A stretch of DNA of 17,769 nt from Gemmatimonadaceae bacterium (GCA_014378185.1 JACMOE010000084.1:1-17769), one strand, 5' to 3'. Positions 1 to 6,730 are shown, numbered from the stretch's first letter. Notes: generated by a model from the letters alone, not told the origin. Program-made: numbers and translations.

Positions 1-13
1 AGCCGTCGGGCGT

Positions 14-337
14 CTACTGCTTGTACTCGATCCACAGCAGCTCGAGGGTCACGCCCTTGTGCTTCAGCTCGCCATGGATCGTCGCCCATTCTGGCGCCGC
101 GCGGCCTCGGGCCGCGGGCACGTCGGTCGCGAACAAGCGCGCCTCGACCGCCGCCTCGTCGACCTCGGGCGGGGTCGGCCACGGCAGCCCCGTCCCGCGG
201 AACCGGCGGAGGTAGTCATTCACGGTGCTCTGGGAGAGCCCGAGAGCGCGGGCGATCTCACGCTGGCTCCGGCCCTGGTCGTACGCGAGGCGGAAGGCCT
301 CAAACACCTGTCGCATGGGAAGTCGCTCTGCTGTCAC
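14..337 (-). pseudogene. istA: IS21-family transposase IstA, N-terminal part, interrupted by an amber stop
   Basis: The frame gives 107 residues matching the IstA N-terminus. A helix-turn-helix lies at about residues 20-45 (SQREIARALGLSQSTVNDYL), followed by the family segment ending in HGELKHKGVTLELLWIEYK. IstA is the DDE recombinase that binds the element ends and works with IstB; full proteins have roughly 400-500 residues, so only the DNA-binding part is present. The frame stops at a TAG (14-16), but the same frame beyond it reads T-P-D-G, matching the H-P-D-G that normally follows. The TAG is therefore probably a nonsense mutation and not the end of homology. The start may be GTG at 337 or ATG at 316. 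The catalytic DDE domain is outside the window. Confidence 0.8.
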
Positions 338-406
338 TGCCTCGCTCCGGATGGAAGTCCCGGAGGAGTAGTGCCGGCGGTGAGCGCCCGGGACCTACGT
401 CATGCC

Positions 407-567
407 CTGATCGGCTTCAACCGAAACAGGTGATCGGCTTGGACCGAAACGAGTGATCGGCTTGGACCGAAACGGGTGATCGGCTTGGACCGAAACGAGT
501 GATCGGCTTCGACCGAAACAGGTGATCGGCTTCACCCGAAATGGGTGATCGACTTCGGCCGAAATCC
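407..567. repeat. Seven tandem 23-bp iterons (IS21 terminal repeats)
   Basis: Seven consecutive copies begin at 407, 430, 453, 476, 499, 522 and 545, each exactly 23 bp. The core is gTGATCGGCTT-nn-ACCGAAAc. Copies 2-4 are nearly identical and the outermost one (545) is the most diverged. IS21-family ends are known to carry repeated transposase-binding sites, so these are inferred to be IstA sites. There are no spacers, so this is not a CRISPR array. Related four-copy arrays in the same orientation lie at 7150-7241 and 9458-9549. Confidence 0.92.
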
Positions 568-1130
568 GCAATGTACGCGTAGTCCTTCGCCGCTTTCCCC
601 CGATGCCCCCGCATCGCGGCCGACATCGCCTTTTGCACGACGTACGCTCCGAGCGTCGGGACGCGGACGCGCCGCGGCGGATCCAGCAACGCATGCACGT
701 CGGTGCCGACCTCCATCCATCGCCACGACTGGAGGAGCATCTGCTGGCCGGGGTAGCCCTGCGCCATAAGCCCGGGCTGCCCAACGATGCTGACCGGCCG
801 CCGCGGCTCTCCTTCGGTCAGGAAGTCGATGGGAACGGTGAGTCCGTCAGCGTTCCGGTACACCATCCACACGGCCACCTCCTCCATGTCGGAGATCGGG
901 TCGCGTTCGAACCCAGCGTCCCTGGCGAGTTCAAGAAGCGTCGGACGATCGCGTGTGAGCAACGTGTGCGGCAGCGTGACATCGATGTCCTCGGTCATGA
1001 CGGCGCCGCTGTCATTCGCCTCGGCGAGATAGAGTGCGTGCACCCACCCACCGACGAAGACGATCTCGTCGACGTACGGCTGCAGCGCGATGAGCACGCG
1101 CGCAAACTGTCTCGCGGCCAGCTCGCTCAT
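417..1130 (-). CDS. Nucleotidyltransferase-fold protein (AbiEii-like partner), 3' end replaced by IS21 DNA
   Basis: The ORF has 237 residues. Residues 1-186 look like a nucleotidyltransferase-fold protein of the type paired with AbiEi antitoxins: a G-G-W motif at 27-29 and E-D-I-D-V at 47-51 supply the expected Gly motif and metal-binding Asp pair. By analogy with AbiEii-type toxins it would transfer nucleotides to an RNA or protein target. Its ATG overlaps the stop of the upstream gene in an ATGA, so the two are translationally coupled. From about residue 188 the frame is encoded by the IS21 terminus and its iterons. The last 50 residues are therefore foreign, with a 23-residue repeat because three 23-bp units make 69 nt. 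Activity is uncertain, as native C-terminal residues have been lost. Confidence 0.75.
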   Translation of the reverse strand: MSELAARQFARVLIALQPYVDEIVFVGGWVHALYLAEANDSGAVMTEDIDVTLPHTLLTRDRPTLLELARDAGFERDPISDMEEVAVWMVYRNADGLTVPIDFLTEGEPRRPVSIVGQPGLMAQGYPGQQMLLQSWRWMEVGTDVHALLDPPRRVRVPTLGAYVVQKAMSAAMRGHRGKAAKDYAYIADFGRSRSPISGEADHLFRSKPITRFGPSRSPVSVQADHSFRSKPITCFG

Positions 1131-2257
1131 CCGATACTGCGCTCGACACGCGCCACATCGTCCGCCGTCATGCTGAGGTCAGGCGCGATGCGAGAGCGCA
1201 GCAAATGCACGGCCGCTTCTGCACCGCGAACCGGGTAGTGCACCAGGTCCAGGAACAGCTGCAGATCGGAGACGACCGGCAGCGCATCAATCGACCGCTT
1301 GCCAATGAAGGCCGCTCGGCCGTACCAGGGCTCGAGCACGCAGAGCGCATGTGTCTCAGGCACCGGTCCCTGTACTTCGGTCGCGTGGACGGAGGCAAGC
1401 GCCGTGGTCAAGTCCGCGGGAGAGTCTGGCAGGGCATACACAGAGGTTGTGTTCTCGTGCATGACGTGCCCGATCCGACACTGCGCGCCACTCAGCAGCG
1501 TCAGCGCCCATGGCATCGCGGTCGTCTGCCACGTCTCGGCAAGCCGGCGTTCCAGCTCCCGCTGTGTGAACGGGACGATGAAGGTGCGCCGTCGCGATTT
1601 CTTCCACGTGTACGCGGCGCTCCACTGCACGAGCGCTGAGGCCACATCGGCGAGATGCAGATCGTCACCGGTCCCCGCGATGTAGCCACGCTCGAACAAC
1701 TCCTCGCTGACATCCCATGCCCAACCAATGGCGATCCCGGTGTCCCGTGCCAGCGCCGTCACGCTCTGCGGTACGTGCGGTGTCTCGAAAAAGCGCCGCA
1801 GGACGAGCGACGCCTTCTTGGCGAAGGGGTTCACGTGTCGTTCGACGGGGATCGACGCACCCCACTGCCGTGTCGACGCCCCATCCAGTTCAATCCGCAC
1901 ACCGGGTAGGCGCAGGGACAGTGCGCCGGTCATGTCCGCGTAGTTGATGCCGCGCTCGCGCAGCCACGCCCGGCGCGACGCCTCGATACGCGGGAGCAGC
2001 AGGAGCAGCGGCGGCCGATTCCGGGTCATCCCCAGCTGGTCCAGTCGGAGATCGAGGTCTTTGCTCCAACGCCGCTTGACCTCGACCGGGAGCAGATGGT
2101 GGCTGCCGTCGACCGCGAGCGTCAGCGTGACGTCGGCTGCTGCGGAAGCCGCCGGAGCGGGCGTTTCAGGATCAGACAGCGCCGCGACAATACCTTGCCC
2201 GGCAAGCAGCGTGATGAGTCCCGCTAGTGCGGCGTCCGAGTCGACCGGAAGTTTCAT
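1127..2257 (-). CDS. AbiEi-family type IV antitoxin-like protein (COG4861-like)
   Basis: The protein has 376 residues. An N-terminal restriction-nuclease-like part (about 1-125) contains P-V-E-V-K-R-R with E59 and K61, an E-x-K arrangement, followed by RERGINYADMTGALSLRLPG. A winged-helix region (about 150-200: NPFAKKASLVLRRFF, then SVTALARDTGIAIGWAWDVS) and a C-terminal domain follow. This architecture fits AbiEi-type antitoxins, which repress their own promoter and counteract an adjacent nucleotidyltransferase. The neighbour order, with the nucleotidyltransferase immediately downstream and overlapping by ATGA, supports this. No good ribosome-binding site is visible before ATG 2257. A perfect inverted repeat lies 11 nt upstream and could be its operator. 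It could instead be a nuclease effector of the operon. Confidence 0.7.
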   Translation of the reverse strand: MKLPVDSDAALAGLITLLAGQGIVAALSDPETPAPAASAAADVTLTLAVDGSHHLLPVEVKRRWSKDLDLRLDQLGMTRNRPPLLLLLPRIEASRRAWLRERGINYADMTGALSLRLPGVRIELDGASTRQWGASIPVERHVNPFAKKASLVLRRFFETPHVPQSVTALARDTGIAIGWAWDVSEELFERGYIAGTGDDLHLADVASALVQWSAAYTWKKSRRRTFIVPFTQRELERRLAETWQTTAMPWALTLLSGAQCRIGHVMHENTTSVYALPDSPADLTTALASVHATEVQGPVPETHALCVLEPWYGRAAFIGKRSIDALPVVSDLQLFLDLVHYPVRGAEAAVHLLRSRIAPDLSMTADDVARVERSIG

Positions 2258-2267
2258 TTTTTAAAGT

Positions 2268-2289
2268 TGTTTCGTTTTTTCCCGAAACA
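2268..2289 (-). promoter_or_regulatory. Perfect 7-bp inverted repeat before the AbiEi-like gene
   Basis: TGTTTCG and CGAAACA (2268-2274 and 2283-2289) are separated by 8 nt, mostly T on the plus strand. They lie in the 74-nt gap between the helicase stop and the AbiEi-like ATG. AbiEi-type antitoxins are known to bind inverted repeats in their own promoters, so an autoregulatory operator is the preferred reading. A weak terminator for the helicase transcript is the alternative; on the minus strand no T-run follows the stem. Confidence 0.45.
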
Positions 2290-2331
2290 CAAGAATCGAG
2301 CAAAAACCGCCACAGCCCTGCGCGTGTCCCT

Positions 2332-4797
2332 TCACCCATCATCCTCGATCCGATACCCCATCGCGCGATACCCGCGCTGCCGTTTGGCCCACATGCGCTC
2401 GAGCGCCGCGTGGCCGGTATCGACGAGATCATGGATCTGCACGTCCGTCTTGCTCGCATGCTCCCGATGCAGGCGGCCGGCGTACTGCTGGAGGACGCCT
2501 TTCCACGACACCGGCATGGCAAGCACCAACGTGTCGAGCGCCGCATGGTCGAATCCTTCGCCAATCAACTTGCCCGTCGCGAGGAGCACCCGCGGCGCGT
2601 CCGGCGCGAGCGACGCCAGAGCGGCCATCTGCGCCGCGCGCAGCTTCGCCGACATCCGTCCATGCAACACCAGTGGTTCGACGACCGTCGCGGCGATGCG
2701 GTCGCGCAGCGCGTCCACGTGCGCCGTGCGTTCGGTGAGCACCAGCACCTTGCGACCGCTGCGATAGGCACGCGACACCAGGTGGACGAGCGCGTCCGTT
2801 CGCCCGGCATCACCGGCGAGCTGCCGGAAGACCTCCTGAATGTCGGCGACATCCGTGAGCGCATCGGGCACACGGCGACGCGTGACCAGCGCCGCGCACG
2901 ACGATGGCTGACTGCCCGACGGTGTCGCGCGATGCCGAATCGGCCCGCACTGCTGATACACGAGCGCCTGCAATCCGTCGCGCCGCTCCGGCGTCGCGGT
3001 GAGCCCGGTCACGAAGCGCGCGCGGACGCGCCGGAGGATCGCGGTCACCGACGCTGCGCCCACGTGGTGACACTCGTCCACGATCACATGGCCGTACGAC
3101 TCTACGATGGAATCGACCGCACCACGACGCACCAGCGATTGCATGACGGCCACATCGACGCGTCCCGTCAGTCGCGATTTCCCTCCACCGGCGGAGCCAA
3201 CGGCCACGTCGCCCTCGTCGACTCGGAGAAAGGTCTGCAAGCGCTGTCGCCACTGCTCCAGCAGCGACATCCGATGCACCAGCACGAGGGTGTTCACGCC
3301 CCGCGCCGCGATCAATGCGGCAGCGACGACCGTCTTTCCGAACGCGGTCGGTGCACACAGGACGCCCGTCTCGTGGGCCAGCATCGCATCTACGGCGCGC
3401 TGTTGCGCTACGCGCAGGGTACCGCAGAACGCCATTGCGATGGACGTGCCCACCGTCCGCTCGTCATCATACACACACGCGACCTGATGCGCGGTGAGCA
3501 GCGCGGTGAGTGCGTCCTCGCAGCCACGCGGGAGCGCGATGTGCGCGGGAAAGGGCTCGGCCATGGCAATCAGGCGCGGCACGTTCCACACCGAGCGCCG
3601 CATCGCCTGCGCCTCGAAGTACGCCGGATTGGGGAACGCCGCGAGCCGGATGATGCGATTGCGGAGCGGTTGCGGCATGTCGGCGGTGGCGACGTACAGC
3701 TGGTTTGCCCGCGTCACCACGACCGATGTGGGCATCGGTAGACCTGCGGGCGTCAGACTGGGCACGTCGCGACGCCACGGGAGTGATACTTCCTCGTCAT
3801 CGCCGCTCGCCAGATCAATCGTCACATCGAGCACTGACGCGCTCCCGACGGCACGATGGACCGCGACCGTGATCGCGCGCGGGTCCATCGTCACGACCGA
3901 TGTGAGATACTGCCACTGTTCAACGTAGGGCTGTAGCGCGTCGTCCACAAAGACGCTCTGCCCCTGCGTTCTCGCACGCTTCTGCAGCGGCAGCGCGATC
4001 AGGTTCCCGAATCCACCGGCCGGCATGGTGTCCTGATTCGGAAAGAGGCGATCATAAGACGACAGCGCAAGTTGCCGCGTACGCGCGCACGTCGCGCTGA
4101 GCAGGGCGTCGCCGAGTGCGCGCGCGTCACGCGCCCGGACGGCGCGGGTGAAGAAGATCCACGCGTGCGCCCCGGCGCCGGACCGCGAGATCTCGAGCGA
4201 GACCGGCACACCGATGTCTCGGCACGTGCGTGCGAAGGCCCGAGCGTCGTCGCGCCATTCGGCATCGTCGAAGTCGACGGCGAGGAACCAGCAGGTATCA
4301 TCGGACTGCAACGGATACACGCCGACGACCACTGTGCCAGCGAGATGATCGTAGATGACCTGATCTGTCATAGGCAGCAGGCGTCGGTGCGAACACGCGC
4401 TGCACTTCACGCGGGGCTTTTCGCAGATGCCAGGGCGCCACTCGTTCCCGCACGCGGGGGCGTAGCCGGACTTCCCCGTTTTCGACTGCTCCCATCGCAG
4501 GGCGTACACGTCATCCCGCCCGCGGAAGAGCCGACGCATCAGCGCGACTTTGTCGTCGGTGCTCAGCCGTGCCGTGGAAGATCGCGACACGGGTGCCGTG
4601 GAAGCAGCGTCTGGCACGCGCCACGCGATATCGTTCGCGTCAAGTAGCGCGGTGAGCCGCGCGATCTCGGCACGAAGTGCAGCGTCATGCTCGCGCGGAT
4701 TAGCACGCGATGGGTGTCCGGAGCGATGCCTCGTGAGCTGCAGCGTATACGTCGCCCCGCGCGACGTGCACGATCCTGTCGCCGACGGCCTCAACAT
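2332..4797 (-). CDS. TOTE-type primase-polymerase domain fused to SF2 helicase
   Basis: The ORF has 821 residues. A short helical segment (about 36-55) leads to a Cys cluster (C116, C125, C132, C135, in P-A-C-G-N-E-W ... K-C-S-A-C) and an archaeo-eukaryotic primase domain: D175-F-D177 in FLAVDFDDAEW, S204-R-S-G-A-G-A-H211-x-W, then GFGNLIALPL at 262-271. An SF2 helicase follows: Walker A APTAFGKT (482-489), DECH (574-577), TGLTATP (597-603) and QYAGRLHR (771-778). This matches the primase-helicase of TOTE conflict systems, thought to act on invading nucleic acid. The start is unclear. The first ~37 codons overlap out of frame with a Doc remnant, and family-like sequence begins near residue 36; an alternative GTG lies at residue 61. 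It heads a co-directional operon with the AbiEi-like and nucleotidyltransferase genes. Confidence 0.85.
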   Translation of the reverse strand: MLRPSATGSCTSRGATYTLQLTRHRSGHPSRANPREHDAALRAEIARLTALLDANDIAWRVPDAASTAPVSRSSTARLSTDDKVALMRRLFRGRDDVYALRWEQSKTGKSGYAPACGNEWRPGICEKPRVKCSACSHRRLLPMTDQVIYDHLAGTVVVGVYPLQSDDTCWFLAVDFDDAEWRDDARAFARTCRDIGVPVSLEISRSGAGAHAWIFFTRAVRARDARALGDALLSATCARTRQLALSSYDRLFPNQDTMPAGGFGNLIALPLQKRARTQGQSVFVDDALQPYVEQWQYLTSVVTMDPRAITVAVHRAVGSASVLDVTIDLASGDDEEVSLPWRRDVPSLTPAGLPMPTSVVVTRANQLYVATADMPQPLRNRIIRLAAFPNPAYFEAQAMRRSVWNVPRLIAMAEPFPAHIALPRGCEDALTALLTAHQVACVYDDERTVGTSIAMAFCGTLRVAQQRAVDAMLAHETGVLCAPTAFGKTVVAAALIAARGVNTLVLVHRMSLLEQWRQRLQTFLRVDEGDVAVGSAGGGKSRLTGRVDVAVMQSLVRRGAVDSIVESYGHVIVDECHHVGAASVTAILRRVRARFVTGLTATPERRDGLQALVYQQCGPIRHRATPSGSQPSSCAALVTRRRVPDALTDVADIQEVFRQLAGDAGRTDALVHLVSRAYRSGRKVLVLTERTAHVDALRDRIAATVVEPLVLHGRMSAKLRAAQMAALASLAPDAPRVLLATGKLIGEGFDHAALDTLVLAMPVSWKGVLQQYAGRLHREHASKTDVQIHDLVDTGHAALERMWAKRQRGYRAMGYRIEDDG

Positions 4798-4937
4798 CCC
4801 ACACCGTCTGACTCCCGTTCCAGATCAAGGCAGATGTCCATGCACTGAAGCGCCGTGAGCGTGTTGCCGTCATTGAAGCGATGACCACGGGCGATCGCGA
4901 CGGCATCTGCGTCGGCTAGATCAGGAGCGTCGCGCAT
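4700..4937 (-). pseudogene. doc: Doc/Fic-family toxin remnant, frameshifted
   Basis: Two minus-strand frames together resemble the C-terminal half of Doc (death-on-curing) toxins, Fic-fold kinases that phosphorylate EF-Tu. The first frame carries DLADADAVAIARGHRFNDGN, the Fic motif region (H-x-F-x-D-G-N), but the following K-R is T-L. After ...C-L-D-L the homology moves to another frame (NGSQTVWDVEAVGDRIVHVA) ending at TAA 4700. One extra G near 4821 explains the shift, since restoring the frame gives the expected L-D-L-N-G. The N-terminal half and any Phd antitoxin are absent. The remnant overlaps the first codons of the downstream helicase frame. It is non-functional by both motif loss and frameshift. 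Confidence 0.7.
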
Positions 4938-5052
4938 CAAGGTCCGAGAGCATGACCGACAAGGCTGCAGTTTCCCATGACGGAGATGATGCAACATAGC
5001 TCACAACAAACAAGGTGAGGGCCACGCCGCCGTCGCATGTCCGACAAAACAA

Positions 5053-5085
5053 GAGGGGCGACCTGTCAAACGCAGGTCGCCCCTC
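5053..5085 (-). terminator. Strong rho-independent-type hairpin
   Basis: A perfect 13-bp stem (5053-5065 with 5073-5085, GAGGGGCGACCTG arms) closes a 7-nt loop. On the minus strand the stem is followed by TTGTTTTGTC, a reasonable T-tract. It would end minus-strand transcription coming from the 5300-5800 gene and insulate the helicase region. It lies in an otherwise gene-free stretch (4938-5303). Confidence 0.7.
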
Positions 5086-5186
5086 GTTACCGCGCTTTCG
5101 CACGGGCCTTTCATGGTTGCATCGTTCACCGACACGCGCGGAGTTCCCGCCATGCAACACGCTAATCCACAACAACTCTCAATAGT

Positions 5187-5262
5187 AGCACGGGCGGGAC
5201 ACGAACCTGCGACCCCGGCATTATGAGGGGGCCGGACCGGGCTCGAAGCGACGCTCTACCGG
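5187..5262 (-). pseudogene. tRNA-like remnant (tRNA-Met CAU-like 3' half)
   Basis: The minus strand reads CTCATAATGCCGGGGTCGCAGG then TTCGTGTCCCGCCCGTGCTA, which resembles an anticodon loop with CAT, a variable region, a T-arm (TTC-G-T-G-T) and an acceptor 3' strand. The 5' half does not fold properly: the CCGGC/GCCGG stem would close an 11-nt loop instead of 7. A second T-arm-like TTCGAGCCC sits where the D-arm/anticodon stem should be. It looks like a deleted or chimeric tRNA, such as the scar of an integration site. A functional tRNA is unlikely. Confidence 0.4.
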
Positions 5263-5303
5263 GGTGATCTGCTTCACGGCTGAGCACGCTTGCGCACCGA
5301 GGG

Positions 5304-5800
5304 TTACGCGACTGTCGGCGGCGTGCGCGTCGGCGTCGGTATCGGGTCAGACCGCTTCTGCATGTCCAACTTCAGGAGACCAGGCGGCTGCGTGGAGACC
5401 GCGACCGCCGTGAGGAACCCGAGTGGGACGGTCACGTACGGCGCGAGCGCATCGCCGAGGACGGAGAACATCCATGCGGCGGCGCCGCTCGTGAGGAACG
5501 CGACGGTGAACGTGATTACGCGGAATAGCCGCTGCGCCGTCGGTGGCAGTTGCGGCCCGGCGGCCCAGATGCCGTCGACCCAGAGCTCGGCGCCGAAGAA
5601 TCCAAGACCGAGCGTCAGGTTGCCGACCAGCTTCGTGGTGCCCGGCCGCCACTGTACCGCGATGAGTACCGCGGAATGGCGGGGAGCAACCACAACGCCC
5701 AGACCAACCATTCGGCGAACCGGAGCTCGGCGATGACACAGATGACGGCGGTGCCGACGCTGGACACTGGAGACGAGCCCTGACACGAGGAGGCGGTCAC
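5304..5800 (-). pseudogene. Small membrane protein, apparently frameshifted
   Basis: Two overlapping minus-strand frames each hold hydrophobic segments. The first (from GTG 5800) has VGTAVICVIAELRF and WLVWALWLLPAIP. The second, ending at 5304, has LTLGLGFF, LFRVITFTVAFLTSGAAAWM and APYVTVPLGFLTAVAV. Each frame alone starts or ends in Arg-rich, non-membrane sequence, and the hydrophobic pattern passes from one to the other between about 5640 and 5700. The simplest reading is a single protein with about four membrane segments of unknown function, carrying one indel. I do not recognise the family. It is oriented like the TA genes around it, and the terminator at 5053-5085 lies downstream. Confidence 0.45.
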
Positions 5801-5890
5801 GAGGGTGGAACGATGTGCGGGCGATGACTGACGCCGCGAAATGCTGCGGCGCGCTGCATCACATGTCAGTCGCGCCGCACAGCAGCGCAC

Positions 5891-6325
5891 TCACGTCGGC
5901 AGTGACTCGACTTGGTGGCCGATGTATCGGCGAACGCGCTCGTGATCACCGTCGTCGGTCCAGAGCACGATCCCGCGCGCGCGGCACACGTGGGCGATGT
6001 GGACGTCGAGCCAGAAGCTTCGGCGTGCAAGTTCCGCCATATCGTGACCCGCACGGAGCATGTCAGCCACGCGCAACCCAGTGCCGGACCATTCCGCTGG
6101 CGAGGCGACCAGTCGCCGCCGCTCCGGCACGACATCGACAAAGCGCTGCTGAAGGGCACGTGCTTCCTCGTGTGTTCGCGCGCCCTGCTGCAGTTCTGCG
6201 ATCACGGGCATCAAGACGACGAGTTCCGTCCCCGAGGCGCCGAGCGCCGCCCGGATCGCGGCCGCTCGCGCCGTGCCGCGCAGAATCTCCACGTAGCCGT
6301 TTGTATCCAGCGCCCGAAGTGGCAC
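5891..6325 (-). CDS. vapC: VapC-like PIN-domain ribonuclease toxin
   Basis: The protein has 144 residues, the usual PIN toxin length. Acidic residues fit the metal-binding site: D7 in ALDTNGYVEIL, E44 in MPVIAELQQG, D107 in FWLDVHIAHVCRARG, and D124/D125 in LWTDDGDH. VapC toxins are Mg-dependent RNases that cleave tRNA or rRNA and are neutralised by the VapB encoded just upstream. The ATG lies 5 nt after the antitoxin stop, so the pair is one operon. All catalytic positions look intact, so the toxin is probably functional. The plus strand of the same stretch is also open over a long distance, but it has no family match and is taken as a high-GC shadow. Confidence 0.9.
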   Translation of the reverse strand: MPLRALDTNGYVEILRGTARAAAIRAALGASGTELVVLMPVIAELQQGARTHEEARALQQRFVDVVPERRRLVASPAEWSGTGLRVADMLRAGHDMAELARRSFWLDVHIAHVCRARGIVLWTDDGDHERVRRYIGHQVESLPT

Positions 6326-6330
6326 GGACG

Positions 6331-6720
6331 TCAGGTCTCCAAGTACGAAAAGTCCGGGATGCTACCGAACGCGTCATCCAGCCCGTGCAGAATCGCCGCG
6401 TTCTCCGCGGCATTCCGCAGCGCAGCATTGACGGCCTCCGACTTGTTTTTCGCGCCTAGGGAGACAACGGCGGCATCGAGCAAGAGCGGGTCGACCAGGA
6501 GCTGCATGCGCTCTCGTCCCTTCTTGGTCCTCCGCGCCAACCGGGAACCGGTGTCCTCGACAACCACGGCGCCCCTCGTCATGGCAGGGCCCTTCTTTAC
6601 CACGGTAACCGTCTTGCCCGGGGCGCCCGTTTTGCCCGAGGCGCCCGTCTTGCTTTCTGGTCCCCTCTTGATGGGGGTGCCCTTCTTACTCGGTGTGCCC
6701 TTCTTCGTCCCGACGCCCAT
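6331..6720 (-). CDS. vapB: VapB-type antitoxin with Lys/Gly-rich N-terminal repeats
   Basis: The 129-residue protein starts at ATG 6720, which has GGGAGG at 6725-6730 just upstream; longer in-frame extensions lack this. Residues 72-129 match the short VapB antitoxins of PIN toxins: a beta strand (RMQLLVDPLLLDAAVV), then KNKSEAVNAALRNAAENAAI as the second helix of a ribbon-helix-helix-like fold, and a toxin-binding tail ending IPDFSYLET. Residues 5-50 are unusual: a low-complexity array of K-K-G-T-P, S-K-T-G-A and G-K-T-G-A-P units, strongly basic. Such tails are seen on histone-like proteins and could add non-specific DNA binding. The gene is co-transcribed with vapC, 5 nt apart. Confidence 0.85.
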   Translation of the reverse strand: MGVGTKKGTPSKKGTPIKRGPESKTGASGKTGAPGKTVTVVKKGPAMTRGAVVVEDTGSRLARRTKKGRERMQLLVDPLLLDAAVVSLGAKNKSEAVNAALRNAAENAAILHGLDDAFGSIPDFSYLET

Positions 6721-6724
6721 TCGG

Positions 6725-6730
6725 CCTCCC
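6725..6730 (-). promoter_or_regulatory. Ribosome-binding site of vapB
   Basis: GGGAGG on the minus strand lies 4 nt before ATG 6720. It decides the start in favour of 129 residues and excludes the in-frame upstream extension to 6813. Confidence 0.65.

Larger units (their letters stand above)
1..570 (-). mobile_element. IS21-family element, 5' end only (runs off window)
   Basis: The segment holds the terminal region and the start of istA of an IS21-type insertion sequence, read on the minus strand and cut by the window edge. The outer terminus is placed at 570 because the minus strand reads TGCGGATTTCGG from there, matching the TG...CA ends of the family, and because the nucleotidyltransferase frame loses its family-like sequence exactly there. 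Right-end relatives ending at 7243 and 9551 share the final iteron and the terminal CA. Internal order is terminus, seven 23-bp iterons, a short leader, then istA. Target duplications cannot be checked because the other end lies outside the window. Confidence 0.8.

Noticed and set aside
407..567. CRISPR array
   Set aside because: The 23-bp units are contiguous without spacers, no cas genes are present, and related units form IS21 termini elsewhere in the window.
603..1238. Plus-strand open frame over the nucleotidyltransferase
   Set aside because: No family features; the minus-strand genes there overlap by ATGA and have recognisable motifs.
2227..3741. 504-residue plus-strand open frame
   Set aside because: Antisense to the primase-helicase, whose motifs are unambiguous. 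The plus translation is Arg/His-rich without domains.
5187..5262. Functional tRNA-Met
   Set aside because: The anticodon stem closes an 11-nt loop, the T-arm is mismatched and the 5' half does not form acceptor and D-arms.
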